8,685 nt of DNA from Methanomicrobiales archaeon (lineage in GTDB: Archaea; Halobacteriota; Methanomicrobia; Methanomicrobiales; JACTUA01), in assembly GCA_028679035.1 (NCBI GenBank), contig JAJRCL010000154.1:1-8685 (forward strand), in the 5' to 3' direction. Under the pieces are notes generated by a model. It saw only the letters and a list, made by a program, of their open reading frames with translations, was not told where the DNA came from and did no database searches. Shown in pieces: positions 1 through 4,931 of the stretch. A program made the position numbers and the translations under genes. Every line of letters begins with the position of its first letter. Within the stretch, counting starts at the first letter, position 1.

Positions 1-553
1 CACCGGGGTGGGCACCAAACTTTGAGGAGAGCTCCACCATTGAACCGGTGTTCGGGACACGGATCCGCAGCACCAGCCCGGCATGGGGGGCGTGTTCCTT
101 GATCTTTTTCAGCTCCTCGATATTATCGAAGGTCACCAGCGGCTTGTACTGGTCCAGCGCTTCCAGTGTCTCGATCGGCTTGATGGTATTGGCATAGATG
201 ATTTTATCCCAGATCCAGTCCTGGCGCTCCTTGTCCGGCATGTCCCTGATATTCTCATACACGATCATGAACTCGGGCATAGAGGCCACGTCGAAACTGC
301 AGCCCATGGCATAGAGCGTTTTGACAATTTCCGGGTTCGAGTTCGCCTTCACGGCGTAATAAGCCTGGACATTTGGCAGGTTTGCCTTGAATTCTGTGTA
401 ATTCTCGCGGATCTTCTTGTGATCAATGACAAAAATAGGCGTACCCTGCTCCCGCGCCAGCTTCTGCAGGAGCTTCTTCTGTGATCCGGTGATATGGGGC
501 ACCCCGTTCGTGCCCTTTCTCCGTTCCCCCGACGGCCCTTTTTCCTTTCCCAT
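1..553 (-). CDS. Fold-type III PLP-dependent decarboxylase, ornithine decarboxylase-like (N-terminal part)
   Basis: This is a partial gene; 184 residues are visible and the C-terminus lies beyond the left edge. Residues 64-71 read QAYYAVKA, followed by NSNPEIVKTLYAMGCSFDVAS. In this family that motif carries the lysine (K69) that forms the Schiff base with pyridoxal phosphate. Further on, IIYAN (118-122), VTFDN (140-144), VLRI and LSSKFGA (175-181) match the barrel strands of eukaryotic-type ornithine decarboxylases. The expected reaction is L-ornithine to putrescine plus CO2 in the cytoplasm. Lysine or a carboxy-polyamine cannot be excluded, because the substrate-specificity loop and catalytic Cys/Asp lie outside the window. 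The ATG at 553 is the first start after an in-frame TGA, and no clear Shine-Dalgarno precedes it. It lies 12 nt downstream of the homospermidine synthase gene, so translation may be coupled. A stretch around residues 101-117 (NIRDMPDKERQDWIWDK), before IIYAN, seems longer than in typical members. Confidence 0.9.
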   Translation of the reverse strand, partial: MGKEKGPSGERRKGTNGVPHITGSQKKLLQKLAREQGTPIFVIDHKKIRENYTEFKANLPNVQAYYAVKANSNPEIVKTLYAMGCSFDVASMPEFMIVYENIRDMPDKERQDWIWDKIIYANTIKPIETLEALDQYKPLVTFDNIEELKKIKEHAPHAGLVLRIRVPNTGSMVELSSKFGAHPG

Positions 554-565
554 ACCATGTATGGA

Positions 566-2056
566 TCAGTTGACGAATAAGAAATTTTTGAATTGCCAGA
601 CATCCTCGGTATCGTAGTTATTCGCCGGGTTCTCTTGGAAGTAGACCGTACGGTTTTTCAGCGGGGTCCAGTCTGACGGGCCCGAGTAAAACTCCCCGAG
701 ATACGGCAGGGCGATATCCAGGACAAAATCGTGGGGAAGGTCGTCCGGCAGGCAGAATCCCCGGCGGGGGTTGAGAATCATCCACATCACCGCGGTCACG
801 ACACCGAGGGCGACCTGGACGGTCGTCGCGTTCTGTCCGGGGGCGAGCAGGTGCGCTTCCCCGATGGAGAGGATGCTTCCGGTCCACCAGCAGTGGTACG
901 GGTGTCCCATCAGGAGTGCTCCGAGGGTATCCGCACCGGAGAGTATCTCGTCATCCCGCAGGATCCGCAGACGCGACTGCATCTCGTAGTTGCGGCACTT
1001 CAGCTCGTGCAGGGAGACGATCGTCCCGTCACAGGGCATATAGGCATAGTGCACGGTGGGACGGTATACTGCAACCCCATTTTCCCAGACGGTCCAGCGA
1101 TCGCATATCCCGAATGCCTCCCCGTGCCGGATCACCATTCCGACAATCTCCTGGTGGGGGACCCAGGATCGCACCCAGGTGTTCATCCCCATCTGCGCGA
1201 GCATGATCTGGTTTTTCGGCCCGGTGGGAGGCACGTGCGCGAGAAGTGGAAATTCCTTCTCATGCGTTCCCCACCCGATTTCTGCCGGTGCGGTTCCTTC
1301 CTCCCGGAGCCCTTCGATGCTCCAGGTGCCGACAAATTCGTCCACTTCCTTGGGCCGGCAGGAGATCTGGGTATCCCGCTCCGAGCAGTGGATCACCTTA
1401 ACGCCGACCTCCCGGGCGAGCAGGGCAAAATCCTGTTCCCGGATCAGCCGCTGCATCCGTGCCGGGTCGGTGGCGATCCCTTCCGCAACCATCCGCTCGG
1501 CGATATCAATGAGTCCCTGTTTGGCAAAATGCGAGATCAGGCCGGGGTTTGCCCCGTGGTCCACGATGAAGGTGGTCGCGTCCTGCCAGGAGCTCGTCAG
1601 CTCTTTCAGGCGCATCTGCCGGGCATAGAGAGATTTTTCATACGGGGTCCCAACGAATCGCTCCTCATACGAGTCCCACACTTCGACGGATGTATTCATG
1701 TAAAGGACGTCGTGATCGTGACACCACTGGACAATCGCGCAGCAGTCGATATTCCATGCAAGGTCGATGCACAGCCCGCCCTGTTCCAGGTATTCGGAAA
1801 GGATCTGTTCCAGGTTCTCCGGCGTGATCTTTCTGCAGAAGAAATGGACCCCCTTCTCAGTAAACGAACGCAGCTCTCCGGCCTTGTCCTCGAAATCAAG
1901 GATCGTGATATTTTCATACGGAATTTTGACGTGCTTCAGCAGGATCGGGAGCGTGCACCGCGCTACTGCCCCATAGCCGATAATCAGGACCTTTTTCTGG
2001 AATTCCACCGCAAGGTGCCGGGAATTAACCTCTTTGGAGCGGGATTTCTTTTTCAT
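566..2056 (-). CDS. hss: Homospermidine synthase
   Basis: The 496-residue product joins two putrescines into sym-homospermidine with release of ammonia, using NAD+ as a recycled redox cofactor; it is cytoplasmic. An N-terminal Rossmann fold is visible: KKVLIIGYGAVARCTLPILL with the dinucleotide-binding glycines at about residues 27-29, then an acidic strand end (ILDFED). Later motifs typical of bacterial-type homospermidine synthase are WNIDC (101-105), VLYMNTSVEVW (117-127) and VDHGANPGLISHF (145-157). The length is close to the roughly 480 residues of bacterial enzymes. The open frame continues upstream to a GTG at 2137 and an ATG at 2116. I chose the ATG at 2056 because a GAGGG lies just before it (short spacing) and the Rossmann strand follows within about 20 residues, as expected. 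It is the first gene of an operon with the decarboxylase that supplies its substrate. The 27 extra upstream codons overlap a foldable leader (2111-2166) and are probably untranslated. Confidence 0.92.
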   Translation of the reverse strand: MKKKSRSKEVNSRHLAVEFQKKVLIIGYGAVARCTLPILLKHVKIPYENITILDFEDKAGELRSFTEKGVHFFCRKITPENLEQILSEYLEQGGLCIDLAWNIDCCAIVQWCHDHDVLYMNTSVEVWDSYEERFVGTPYEKSLYARQMRLKELTSSWQDATTFIVDHGANPGLISHFAKQGLIDIAERMVAEGIATDPARMQRLIREQDFALLAREVGVKVIHCSERDTQISCRPKEVDEFVGTWSIEGLREEGTAPAEIGWGTHEKEFPLLAHVPPTGPKNQIMLAQMGMNTWVRSWVPHQEIVGMVIRHGEAFGICDRWTVWENGVAVYRPTVHYAYMPCDGTIVSLHELKCRNYEMQSRLRILRDDEILSGADTLGALLMGHPYHCWWTGSILSIGEAHLLAPGQNATTVQVALGVVTAVMWMILNPRRGFCLPDDLPHDFVLDIALPYLGEFYSGPSDWTPLKNRTVYFQENPANNYDTEDVWQFKNFLFVN

Positions 2057-2110
2057 TTCCCTCAGAAAATATATCGGTGCTTGCAGAAATAAAACTGATA
2101 GCTGACGAAA

Positions 2111-2166
2111 CGGCATGCAGATCCCACGGGTGAACACCTACCCGGTTCAATCCTCTTCCCATGCCG
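2111..2166 (-). other. Possible structured 5' leader of the homospermidine synthase gene
   Basis: Read on the minus strand, CGGCATG (2166-2160) can pair perfectly with CATGCCG (2117-2111). This encloses a second perfect stem, CGGGT/ACCCG (2144-2140 with 2131-2127), with an 8-nt loop. Together they form a two-tier hairpin in the transcript, ending about 55 nt before the chosen start codon. Two alternative in-frame starts (GTG 2137, ATG 2116) lie within it. TATA-like sequences on the minus strand near 2224-2197 would place the transcript start upstream, so the element would be transcribed. Whether it folds or regulates is inference. Confidence 0.3.
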
Positions 2167-2196
2167 GCAAAGGATAGCGTCCGGAATTCCGTAATC

Positions 2197-2224
2197 GCTT
2201 AAAATTATGCAGAATTTATTAAGA
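2197..2224 (-). promoter_or_regulatory. Candidate promoter for the polyamine operon
   Basis: On the minus strand this AT-rich stretch contains CTTAATAAATTC and AATTTTAAG, either of which could serve as an archaeal TATA box. A start about 25 nt downstream would give a leader of roughly 110-140 nt for hss. A second AT-rich patch nearer the gene (about 2083-2095) is an alternative with a much shorter leader. The assignment rests on base composition and position only. Confidence 0.3.
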
Positions 2225-2253
2225 AATAGTGAAATAATGCCCATTTTATTGGA

Positions 2254-2267
2254 GAAAGGATTTAAAC
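2254..2267 (+). promoter_or_regulatory. TATA/BRE-like promoter of the zinc-ribbon gene
   Basis: A purine-rich GAAAGGA followed by TTTAAA (2261-2266) resembles an archaeal BRE-TATA element. It lies about 45 nt before the ATG at 2310. Initiation about 25 nt downstream would leave a short leader of roughly 20 nt that just contains the GGAGAT ribosome binding site (2300-2305). Confidence 0.45.
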
Positions 2268-2309
2268 AAGTGCATTGTATAACATGCATCTAAAAAAAAG
2301 GAGATAACG

Positions 2310-2468
2310 ATGGTCTGGTTAAAATGCCCCCGGTGCAACCACGTCTGGAATTATCAGGGGAAAAATCCGTACAGCTGTAACTGTGCATATTGCCGTACCG
2401 GAATTTCGATTAAAAAACATACGTACGAATCAGAAAGAGCGGGAATGGCGATTATCGATTGTATGTGA
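2310..2468 (+). CDS. Small zinc-ribbon protein (52 aa)
   Basis: The product is 52 residues and begins MVWLKCPRCNHVWNYQGKNP. The first zinc knuckle is CPRC (residues 6-9). A second cysteine cluster, CNCAYC, lies about 14 residues later and is followed by a short basic strand (GISIKKH). The W-x-C-x-x-C-x3-W-x-Y-x-G-K layout matches a group of tiny zinc-ribbon proteins frequent in methanogens, for which no precise function is known to me. Nucleic-acid binding is a reasonable guess only. A strong Shine-Dalgarno (GGAGATAAC) directly before the ATG and a TATA-like box at 2261 support expression. It is divergent from the polyamine operon and ends in a hairpin terminator that overlaps its TGA. The extra cysteine in the second knuckle (CNC rather than a single C) leaves it unclear which residues bind the metal. 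Confidence 0.8.
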   Translation: MVWLKCPRCNHVWNYQGKNPYSCNCAYCRTGISIKKHTYESERAGMAIIDCM

Positions 2469-2490
2469 TGATGAAATCATTTTTTGCTTT
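2468..2490 (+). terminator. Hairpin-plus-T terminator of the zinc-ribbon gene
   Basis: ATGAT (2468-2472), loop GAA, ATCAT (2476-2480) form a perfect 5-bp stem immediately followed by a run of T to 2485 and a further TTT. The stem starts on the last base of the TGA stop codon. This is a compact terminator arrangement for a plus-strand transcript. Confidence 0.55.
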
Positions 2491-2753
2491 ATAGATTCAG
2501 GAGAATAACGGTAACCCGTCATTCTGTGAGTGATGGTGAGGTGCAGTTTGCTATCGCCCGTGGTCCACAGGAGCAAAAGTCGAATCCGACTGCCCTTTCT
2601 CCTCCACCCCTGCGTTTTTTTTTAGCAGGCAGTGAGTCGGTTTGGTCCGCACCCGATGTTGTGCCAATGCACCAACAATGAGCCCTGCTTGATCGGTGGG
2701 CTCAATATTCGGCGACAATGCCATAACGGAACGTGGAAATACGCTGTAATGAA
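2491..2753. other. Convergent intergenic gap without a convincing gene
   Basis: This stretch separates the ends of a plus-strand and a minus-strand gene. It holds short open frames on both strands (for example plus 2484-2681), but they lack ribosome binding sites and recognisable motifs. Two items stand out: a small inverted repeat AGTCG-AATC-CGACT (about 2579-2592) and a run of nine T on the plus strand (2615-2623), which could act as a back-up terminator. I saw no transposase motif and no terminal repeats, although a decayed element cannot be ruled out by eye. Confidence 0.5.
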
Positions 2754-2775
2754 TATTAAAAAGTGGTACTACTTT
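2754..2775 (-). terminator. Hairpin-plus-T terminator of the winged-helix-like gene
   Basis: On the minus strand AAAGT, a six-base loop region AGTACC, and ACTTT form a near-palindrome (14 of 16 positions symmetrical), followed by more T and AATA. The TAG stop codon (2771-2769) sits inside the stem. This mirrors the terminator of the facing zinc-ribbon gene. The same sequence on the plus strand could be read as an operator, but position and the trailing T-run favour termination. Confidence 0.5.
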
Positions 2776-3029
2776 GTTTTGAGGGTTATGCGATAGGTGC
2801 ATCGGGGAGCTGAAGACTGATGCAGATGGGTCCTCTTTACCGTGAACGGCGTATGCTGCATCGTCTGGGCACGCTGGAGAAATTTTCCGACTGCGTTTCC
2901 CGTTGCCTTGATGCCACAGATCTGGATTATCTCGCCCACATTACCGGTGAGCACCCGGGACTTCTGAAGTGAGGAGTACACTGATTCGCCAATTTCCCAC
3001 TGTCGTTTTCTTACTTCACTTTTCATCAT
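2769..3029 (-). CDS. Small winged-helix-like DNA-binding protein (hypothetical, 86 aa)
   Basis: The product is 86 residues from the ATG at 3029. It begins with a basic segment (MMKSEVRKRQWEIGESVY). Next comes a helix-turn-helix-like stretch, NVGEIIQICGIKATGNAVGKFLQRAQ (about residues 29-54). It ends with an FTVKRTH...CTYRITLK segment (from about 61) that reads like a beta-hairpin wing and closing strand. This order suggests a compact winged helix-turn-helix DNA-binding protein; the family assignment is by eye and not certain. Supporting the gene are a canonical Shine-Dalgarno (GAGGTG, about 6 nt before the ATG), frequent ATC, AAG and CTC codons, and a hairpin terminator overlapping the stop codon. 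A GTG at 3038 is an alternative start but overlaps the ribosome binding site. A 50-codon open frame on the opposite strand (2820-2972) competes for the same DNA and is less well supported. Confidence 0.6.
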   Translation of the reverse strand: MMKSEVRKRQWEIGESVYSSLQKSRVLTGNVGEIIQICGIKATGNAVGKFLQRAQTMQHTPFTVKRTHLHQSSAPRCTYRITLKTK

Positions 3030-3068
3030 TTTCCACACCTCACTTTTTCAGCGGTCACATTGTCGATG

Positions 3069-3080
3069 CAATACAATTCT
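3069..3080 (-). promoter_or_regulatory. Weak candidate TATA element of the winged-helix-like gene
   Basis: On the minus strand AGAATTGTATTG lies about 45 nt before the ATG at 3029. This is the same spacing as the TATA-like box of the zinc-ribbon gene, and would leave a leader just long enough for the GAGGTG site. The match to a TATA consensus is poor. Confidence 0.25.
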
Positions 3081-3162
3081 TCACGGAATCAACCGATCAC
3101 GAGTGAACTGTGTCGTCCTGGAATGTCCACAATCTTCCCTGCGCGCTGAACGCTGCAGATTC

Positions 3163-3177
3163 AGGAAGAAAAATGTG
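3163..3177 (-). terminator. T-rich terminator of the first CxxC-x17-CxxC gene
   Basis: Within 20 nt after the stop codon the minus strand reads CATTTTTCTTCC. Archaeal RNA polymerase commonly terminates at oligo-T tracts without a hairpin, so this is a plausible end for the transcript. No stem was found. Confidence 0.35.
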
Positions 3178-3181
3178 AGAA

Positions 3182-3352
3182 TTAGAACCGTGGGGTCCGG
3201 TGCTTTGGAAGGCATTCGAGACAGTACACGGGCCGGCCCTGGGTTGGTTTAAAAGGAACTTCGCACTCTTTTCCACAGTCTGAACAGACTGTCTTTGTCA
3301 TTTCGCGGGGACCAAAATTGCTCGGGCCGCCGAATCTTGTTCTGGTTTCCAT
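3182..3352 (-). CDS. CxxC-x17-CxxC zinc-binding mini-protein, copy 1 (56 aa)
   Basis: The product is 56 residues. A Gly/Arg/Phe-rich N-terminus (METRTRFGGPSNFGPRE) is followed by CSDC (residues 23-26), exactly 17 residues (GKECEVPFKP...GRPVY), and CLEC. The tail is basic and ends PRF. The spacing defines the CxxC-x17-CxxC domain known from methanogens and some bacterial lineages. The four cysteines should bind one zinc; RNA or DNA binding is a guess suggested by the RGG-like N-terminus. The ATG at 3352 follows an in-frame TGA, and the paralog at 4696-4872 keeps the same N-terminus, which supports this start over the internal ATG at codon 18. The two proteins share about 47 of 56 aligned residues. 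There is no Shine-Dalgarno; a conserved hairpin lies 13 nt before the start instead. It is divergent from the lipoprotein gene. Confidence 0.88.
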   Translation of the reverse strand: METRTRFGGPSNFGPREMTKTVCSDCGKECEVPFKPTQGRPVYCLECLPKHRTPRF

Positions 3353-3365
3353 TATTTCTACTCAT

Positions 3366-3381
3366 GCAGATCGATTTCTGC
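3366..3381 (-). promoter_or_regulatory. 5' leader stem-loop of CxxC-x17-CxxC copy 1
   Basis: On the minus strand GCAGA (3381-3377), a six-base loop, and TCTGC (3370-3366) form a perfect 5-bp stem ending 13 nt before the ATG. The same stem, at the same distance, precedes the paralog, while four of six loop bases differ. A stem kept while its loop drifts suggests selection on the structure. If transcription starts about 25 nt after the TATA-like box at 3402-3411, the hairpin is at or near the 5' end of the mRNA. Confidence 0.5.
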
Positions 3382-3401
3382 CTATACACATGGAGCCCTG
3401 A

Positions 3402-3411
3402 GATGATTAAG
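3402..3411 (-). promoter_or_regulatory. TATA-like element of CxxC-x17-CxxC copy 1
   Basis: On the minus strand the sequence reads CTTAATCATC. It aligns without gaps to CTTTATTATC upstream of copy 2, and both lie 50 nt before their start codons. The second copy is the better TATA match. Confidence 0.35.
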
Positions 3412-3518
3412 TCGACCAGATGAAACTATTATTTATCGGATTATCTTCGGTACCAGTGCAAATAAACAGTTTTCCGGGCTTCATTTCCGAATAACTGCGA
3501 TAAAATTCGTAATTTACC

Positions 3519-3551
3519 GAGAGATTAAATAGGTGCCTTGCCGAATCTCTC
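3519..3551 (+). promoter_or_regulatory. Promoter of the lipoprotein gene with flanking inverted repeat
   Basis: ATTAAATA (3524-3531) lies about 27 nt before the ATG at 3555, the usual distance from an archaeal TATA box to the transcript start. With no Shine-Dalgarno before the ATG, this points to a leaderless or nearly leaderless mRNA. A perfect 8-bp inverted repeat, GAGAGATT (3519-3526) and AATCTCTC (3544-3551), brackets the TATA box and the region just before the start. If transcription begins at the ATG, the repeat cannot act as an RNA hairpin. It would then be a DNA element, perhaps an operator. Confidence 0.45.
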
Positions 3552-3554
3552 TCT

Positions 3555-4460
3555 ATGAAATATCTTTACGCCGGTATCCTGCTCGTCATTTCACTCATGC
3601 TTGCAGCAGGATGCGCGAATCTCGGGAGTTCTTCACAGGGCTCGGGAGCGCTCCCGGGCTATTCCGGGGAGTCATTTGTTCCGGCCTCCAAGGACGCCGG
3701 CTGGGCAGTCGCGCCCACGATGGTGCCGACGATGGCGCCAGGGATCGCGAGGATATCCGGAAGCAGCGTCACCGACCAGAAACTGATAAAAACCGGAAGC
3801 CTCACGCTGGAAGTACAGAAAGTTCCGGACGCACTCACCGCGATGAAGGGGATCGCCGAAAAATATGGCGGGTATCTTTCCTCATCTTCCCTGTCCCAGG
3901 GCTCGGCAGACCGTCTCTCCGCGACCGCCACGCTCCGGGTTCCTGCCGGGCAGTACGACGCGATGCTCGCGGAAGTCCGTACCCAGGGAAAGGTCATATC
4001 CGAATCCCTGAACGCCCAGGACGTCACGGAAGAGTACGTGGACCTGACCGCCCAGAGAGAGGCGAGAAAACGTCAGCTGGACCAGTATAACCTGATCCTG
4101 CAGAAGGCAGACAAAATCGAGGATATCCTGAAAATCCAGGTGGAGATCGAACGGGTGCAGGTGGAGCTCGACCGTCTGCAGGGACGGCTCCAGTACCTGG
4201 ACAACCGGGTCGACCTCGCTACACTCTCAGTCTACCTGCAGGAACCGGCGCCCATTGGCGGGAATACCGGGTACGACCTTGTGGCGGTGATTAACGATGG
4301 CATCCGGGGTTTCATGGGCATGGTAGGGGCGCTCATTATCCTGTTCTTCACACTCCTCCCGCTGGTCTTCCTCGGTGTGCTCGGGTATGGTATCTACCGC
4401 TGGAGGAAACAGAAATCTGCAGTCTCTGCCCCCCTGCCTCCCGAACCGCCGAAACAATAA
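3555..4460 (+). CDS. DUF4349-type membrane-anchored lipoprotein (301 aa)
   Basis: The N-terminus is a lipoprotein signal peptide: MKYLYAGILLVISLMLAAGC, with lipobox LAAGC and C20 as the expected lipidation site. A low-complexity linker (about 21-75, rich in Ser, Gly, Pro and Met) leads to the domain starting LIKTGSLTLEV (78-87). That domain has the DUF4349 order: a beta-strand region with IAEKYGGYLSSSS, then LRVPAGQYDAMLAEV, then GKVISESLNAQDVTEEYVDL. A long charged coiled coil follows (about 165-215). The TLSVYLQEP strand comes next, then one transmembrane helix (about 254-282) and a short basic, Pro-rich cytoplasmic tail. The protein is thus anchored at both ends, with the domain outside the cell. 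The molecular function of DUF4349 is unknown. The ATG at 3555 is chosen because the signal peptide starts there. The neighbours are two copies of a zinc mini-protein, one on each side, both on the opposite strand. Confidence 0.88.
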   Translation: MKYLYAGILLVISLMLAAGCANLGSSSQGSGALPGYSGESFVPASKDAGWAVAPTMVPTMAPGIARISGSSVTDQKLIKTGSLTLEVQKVPDALTAMKGIAEKYGGYLSSSSLSQGSADRLSATATLRVPAGQYDAMLAEVRTQGKVISESLNAQDVTEEYVDLTAQREARKRQLDQYNLILQKADKIEDILKIQVEIERVQVELDRLQGRLQYLDNRVDLATLSVYLQEPAPIGGNTGYDLVAVINDGIRGFMGMVGALIILFFTLLPLVFLGVLGYGIYRWRKQKSAVSAPLPPEPPKQ

Positions 4461-4477
4461 TTTTTTCTTTTTTCAAG
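4459..4477 (+). terminator. T-rich terminator of the lipoprotein gene
   Basis: Directly after the TAA the plus strand reads AATAATTTTTTCTTTTTTC, two runs of six T separated by one C. No stem precedes it. This is a typical archaeal oligo-T terminator. Confidence 0.55.
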
Positions 4478-4652
4478 GGTTGGAAATTCTGATCCGGAAC
4501 CGAATACATTTCCGGTACGAACGCTCAGGAAACCCGCTTTCTCTGACGTAAGAGTTGATGCCGGTGCGTATCAGCACGCATTCTTCTCCGTACGTGCCAT
4601 AAGAGCTGTTCCTGTCGATGGCGATAGCCTTGGTTCCACATCACAGGAAATT

Positions 4653-4682
4653 GCCTAAAAAGAGAGATAATTTACGAAATTA
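4653..4682 (-). terminator. Hairpin-plus-T terminator of CxxC-x17-CxxC copy 2
   Basis: On the minus strand TAATTT, loop CGT, AAATTA form a perfect 6-bp stem (4682-4668). TCTCTC and five T (4661-4657) follow. It starts 14 nt after the stop codon of the minus-strand gene. The remaining part of this convergent gap (about 4478-4652) shows nothing recognisable. Confidence 0.5.
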
Positions 4683-4695
4683 TTTATCAGATGAC

Positions 4696-4872
4696 TTAGA
4701 ACCGGGGTTTCCGGTATTTGGGAAGGCACTCGCGGCAATAAACCGGGCGGCCTTCGGTTGGCTTGAAGGGCACTTCACATTCTTTCTTGCAGTCTGAACA
4801 AACTGTCTTTGTCATCTCTCGGGGCGCTCCGAAGTTTCTCGGGCCACCGAATCTGCCTCTTGTGTTTTCCAT
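4696..4872 (-). CDS. CxxC-x17-CxxC zinc-binding mini-protein, copy 2 (58 aa)
   Basis: This 58-residue paralog of the gene at 3182-3352 has the same parts. The N-terminus is Gly/Arg/Phe-rich (MENTRGRFGGPRNFGAPRE), followed by CSDC (25-28), exactly 17 residues, CREC (46-49) and the basic tail LPKYRKPRF. Replacements relative to copy 1 are G to K after the first knuckle, Q to E, L to R inside the second CxxC, and H to Y and T to K in the tail; two single-residue insertions sit near the N-terminus. Charge therefore differs while all cysteines are kept, so both copies look functional. The domain is taken to bind zinc; its role is unknown. The ATG at 4872 aligns with the start of copy 1. It is divergent from the DUF6498-type gene. 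A second ATG 13 nt upstream is out of frame and opens a short overlapping frame with no recognisable content. Confidence 0.9.
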   Translation of the reverse strand: MENTRGRFGGPRNFGAPREMTKTVCSDCKKECEVPFKPTEGRPVYCRECLPKYRKPRF

Positions 4873-4885
4873 TATTAATGCTCAT

Positions 4886-4901
4886 GCAGATATTCTTCTG
4901 C
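4886..4901 (-). promoter_or_regulatory. 5' leader stem-loop of CxxC-x17-CxxC copy 2
   Basis: On the minus strand GCAGA (4901-4897), loop AGAATA, TCTGC (4890-4886) form a 5-bp stem ending 13 nt before the ATG. Stem and spacing equal those of copy 1. With a TATA-like box at 4922-4931, initiation about 25 nt downstream falls close to the 5' arm of the stem, which could make this a 5'-terminal mRNA hairpin. Confidence 0.5.
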
Positions 4902-4921
4902 CTGTACACATGGGAGCCTGA

Positions 4922-4931
4922 GATAATAAAG
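4922..4931 (-). promoter_or_regulatory. TATA-like element of CxxC-x17-CxxC copy 2
   Basis: CTTTATTATC on the minus strand is a fair archaeal TATA match. It lies 50 nt upstream of the start codon, exactly as in copy 1. The homology between the two copies ends at about this element, so the duplicated unit seems to contain a complete core promoter. Confidence 0.45.

Noticed and set aside
731..2092. Long plus-strand open frame opposite the homospermidine synthase gene.
   Set aside because: It is a high-GC antisense shadow; the minus-strand protein has clear family motifs.
2111..2166. GGTTCAATCC with flanking complementary CGGCATG/CATGCCG arms, reminiscent of a tRNA T-arm and acceptor stem.
   Set aside because: Only 56 nt separate the arm ends, the T-stem bases do not pair, and no anticodon arm fits, so it is not a tRNA.
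2491..2753. Possible remnant of a transposase in the convergent gap.
   Set aside because: No catalytic motif, terminal inverted repeat or target duplication could be identified by eye.
2820..2972. A 50-codon plus-strand open frame starting MQMGPLYRERRML with a distant GGAG.
   Set aside because: It lies wholly inside the minus-strand winged-helix-like gene, which has a better ribosome binding site, better codon choice, a terminator and a recognisable fold pattern.
4775..4884. An out-of-frame ATG 13 nt upstream of each CxxC-x17-CxxC start, opening short frames with similar translations in both copies.
   Set aside because: The similarity follows from the conserved overlapping gene; the two frames end at different lengths and the products show no motif.
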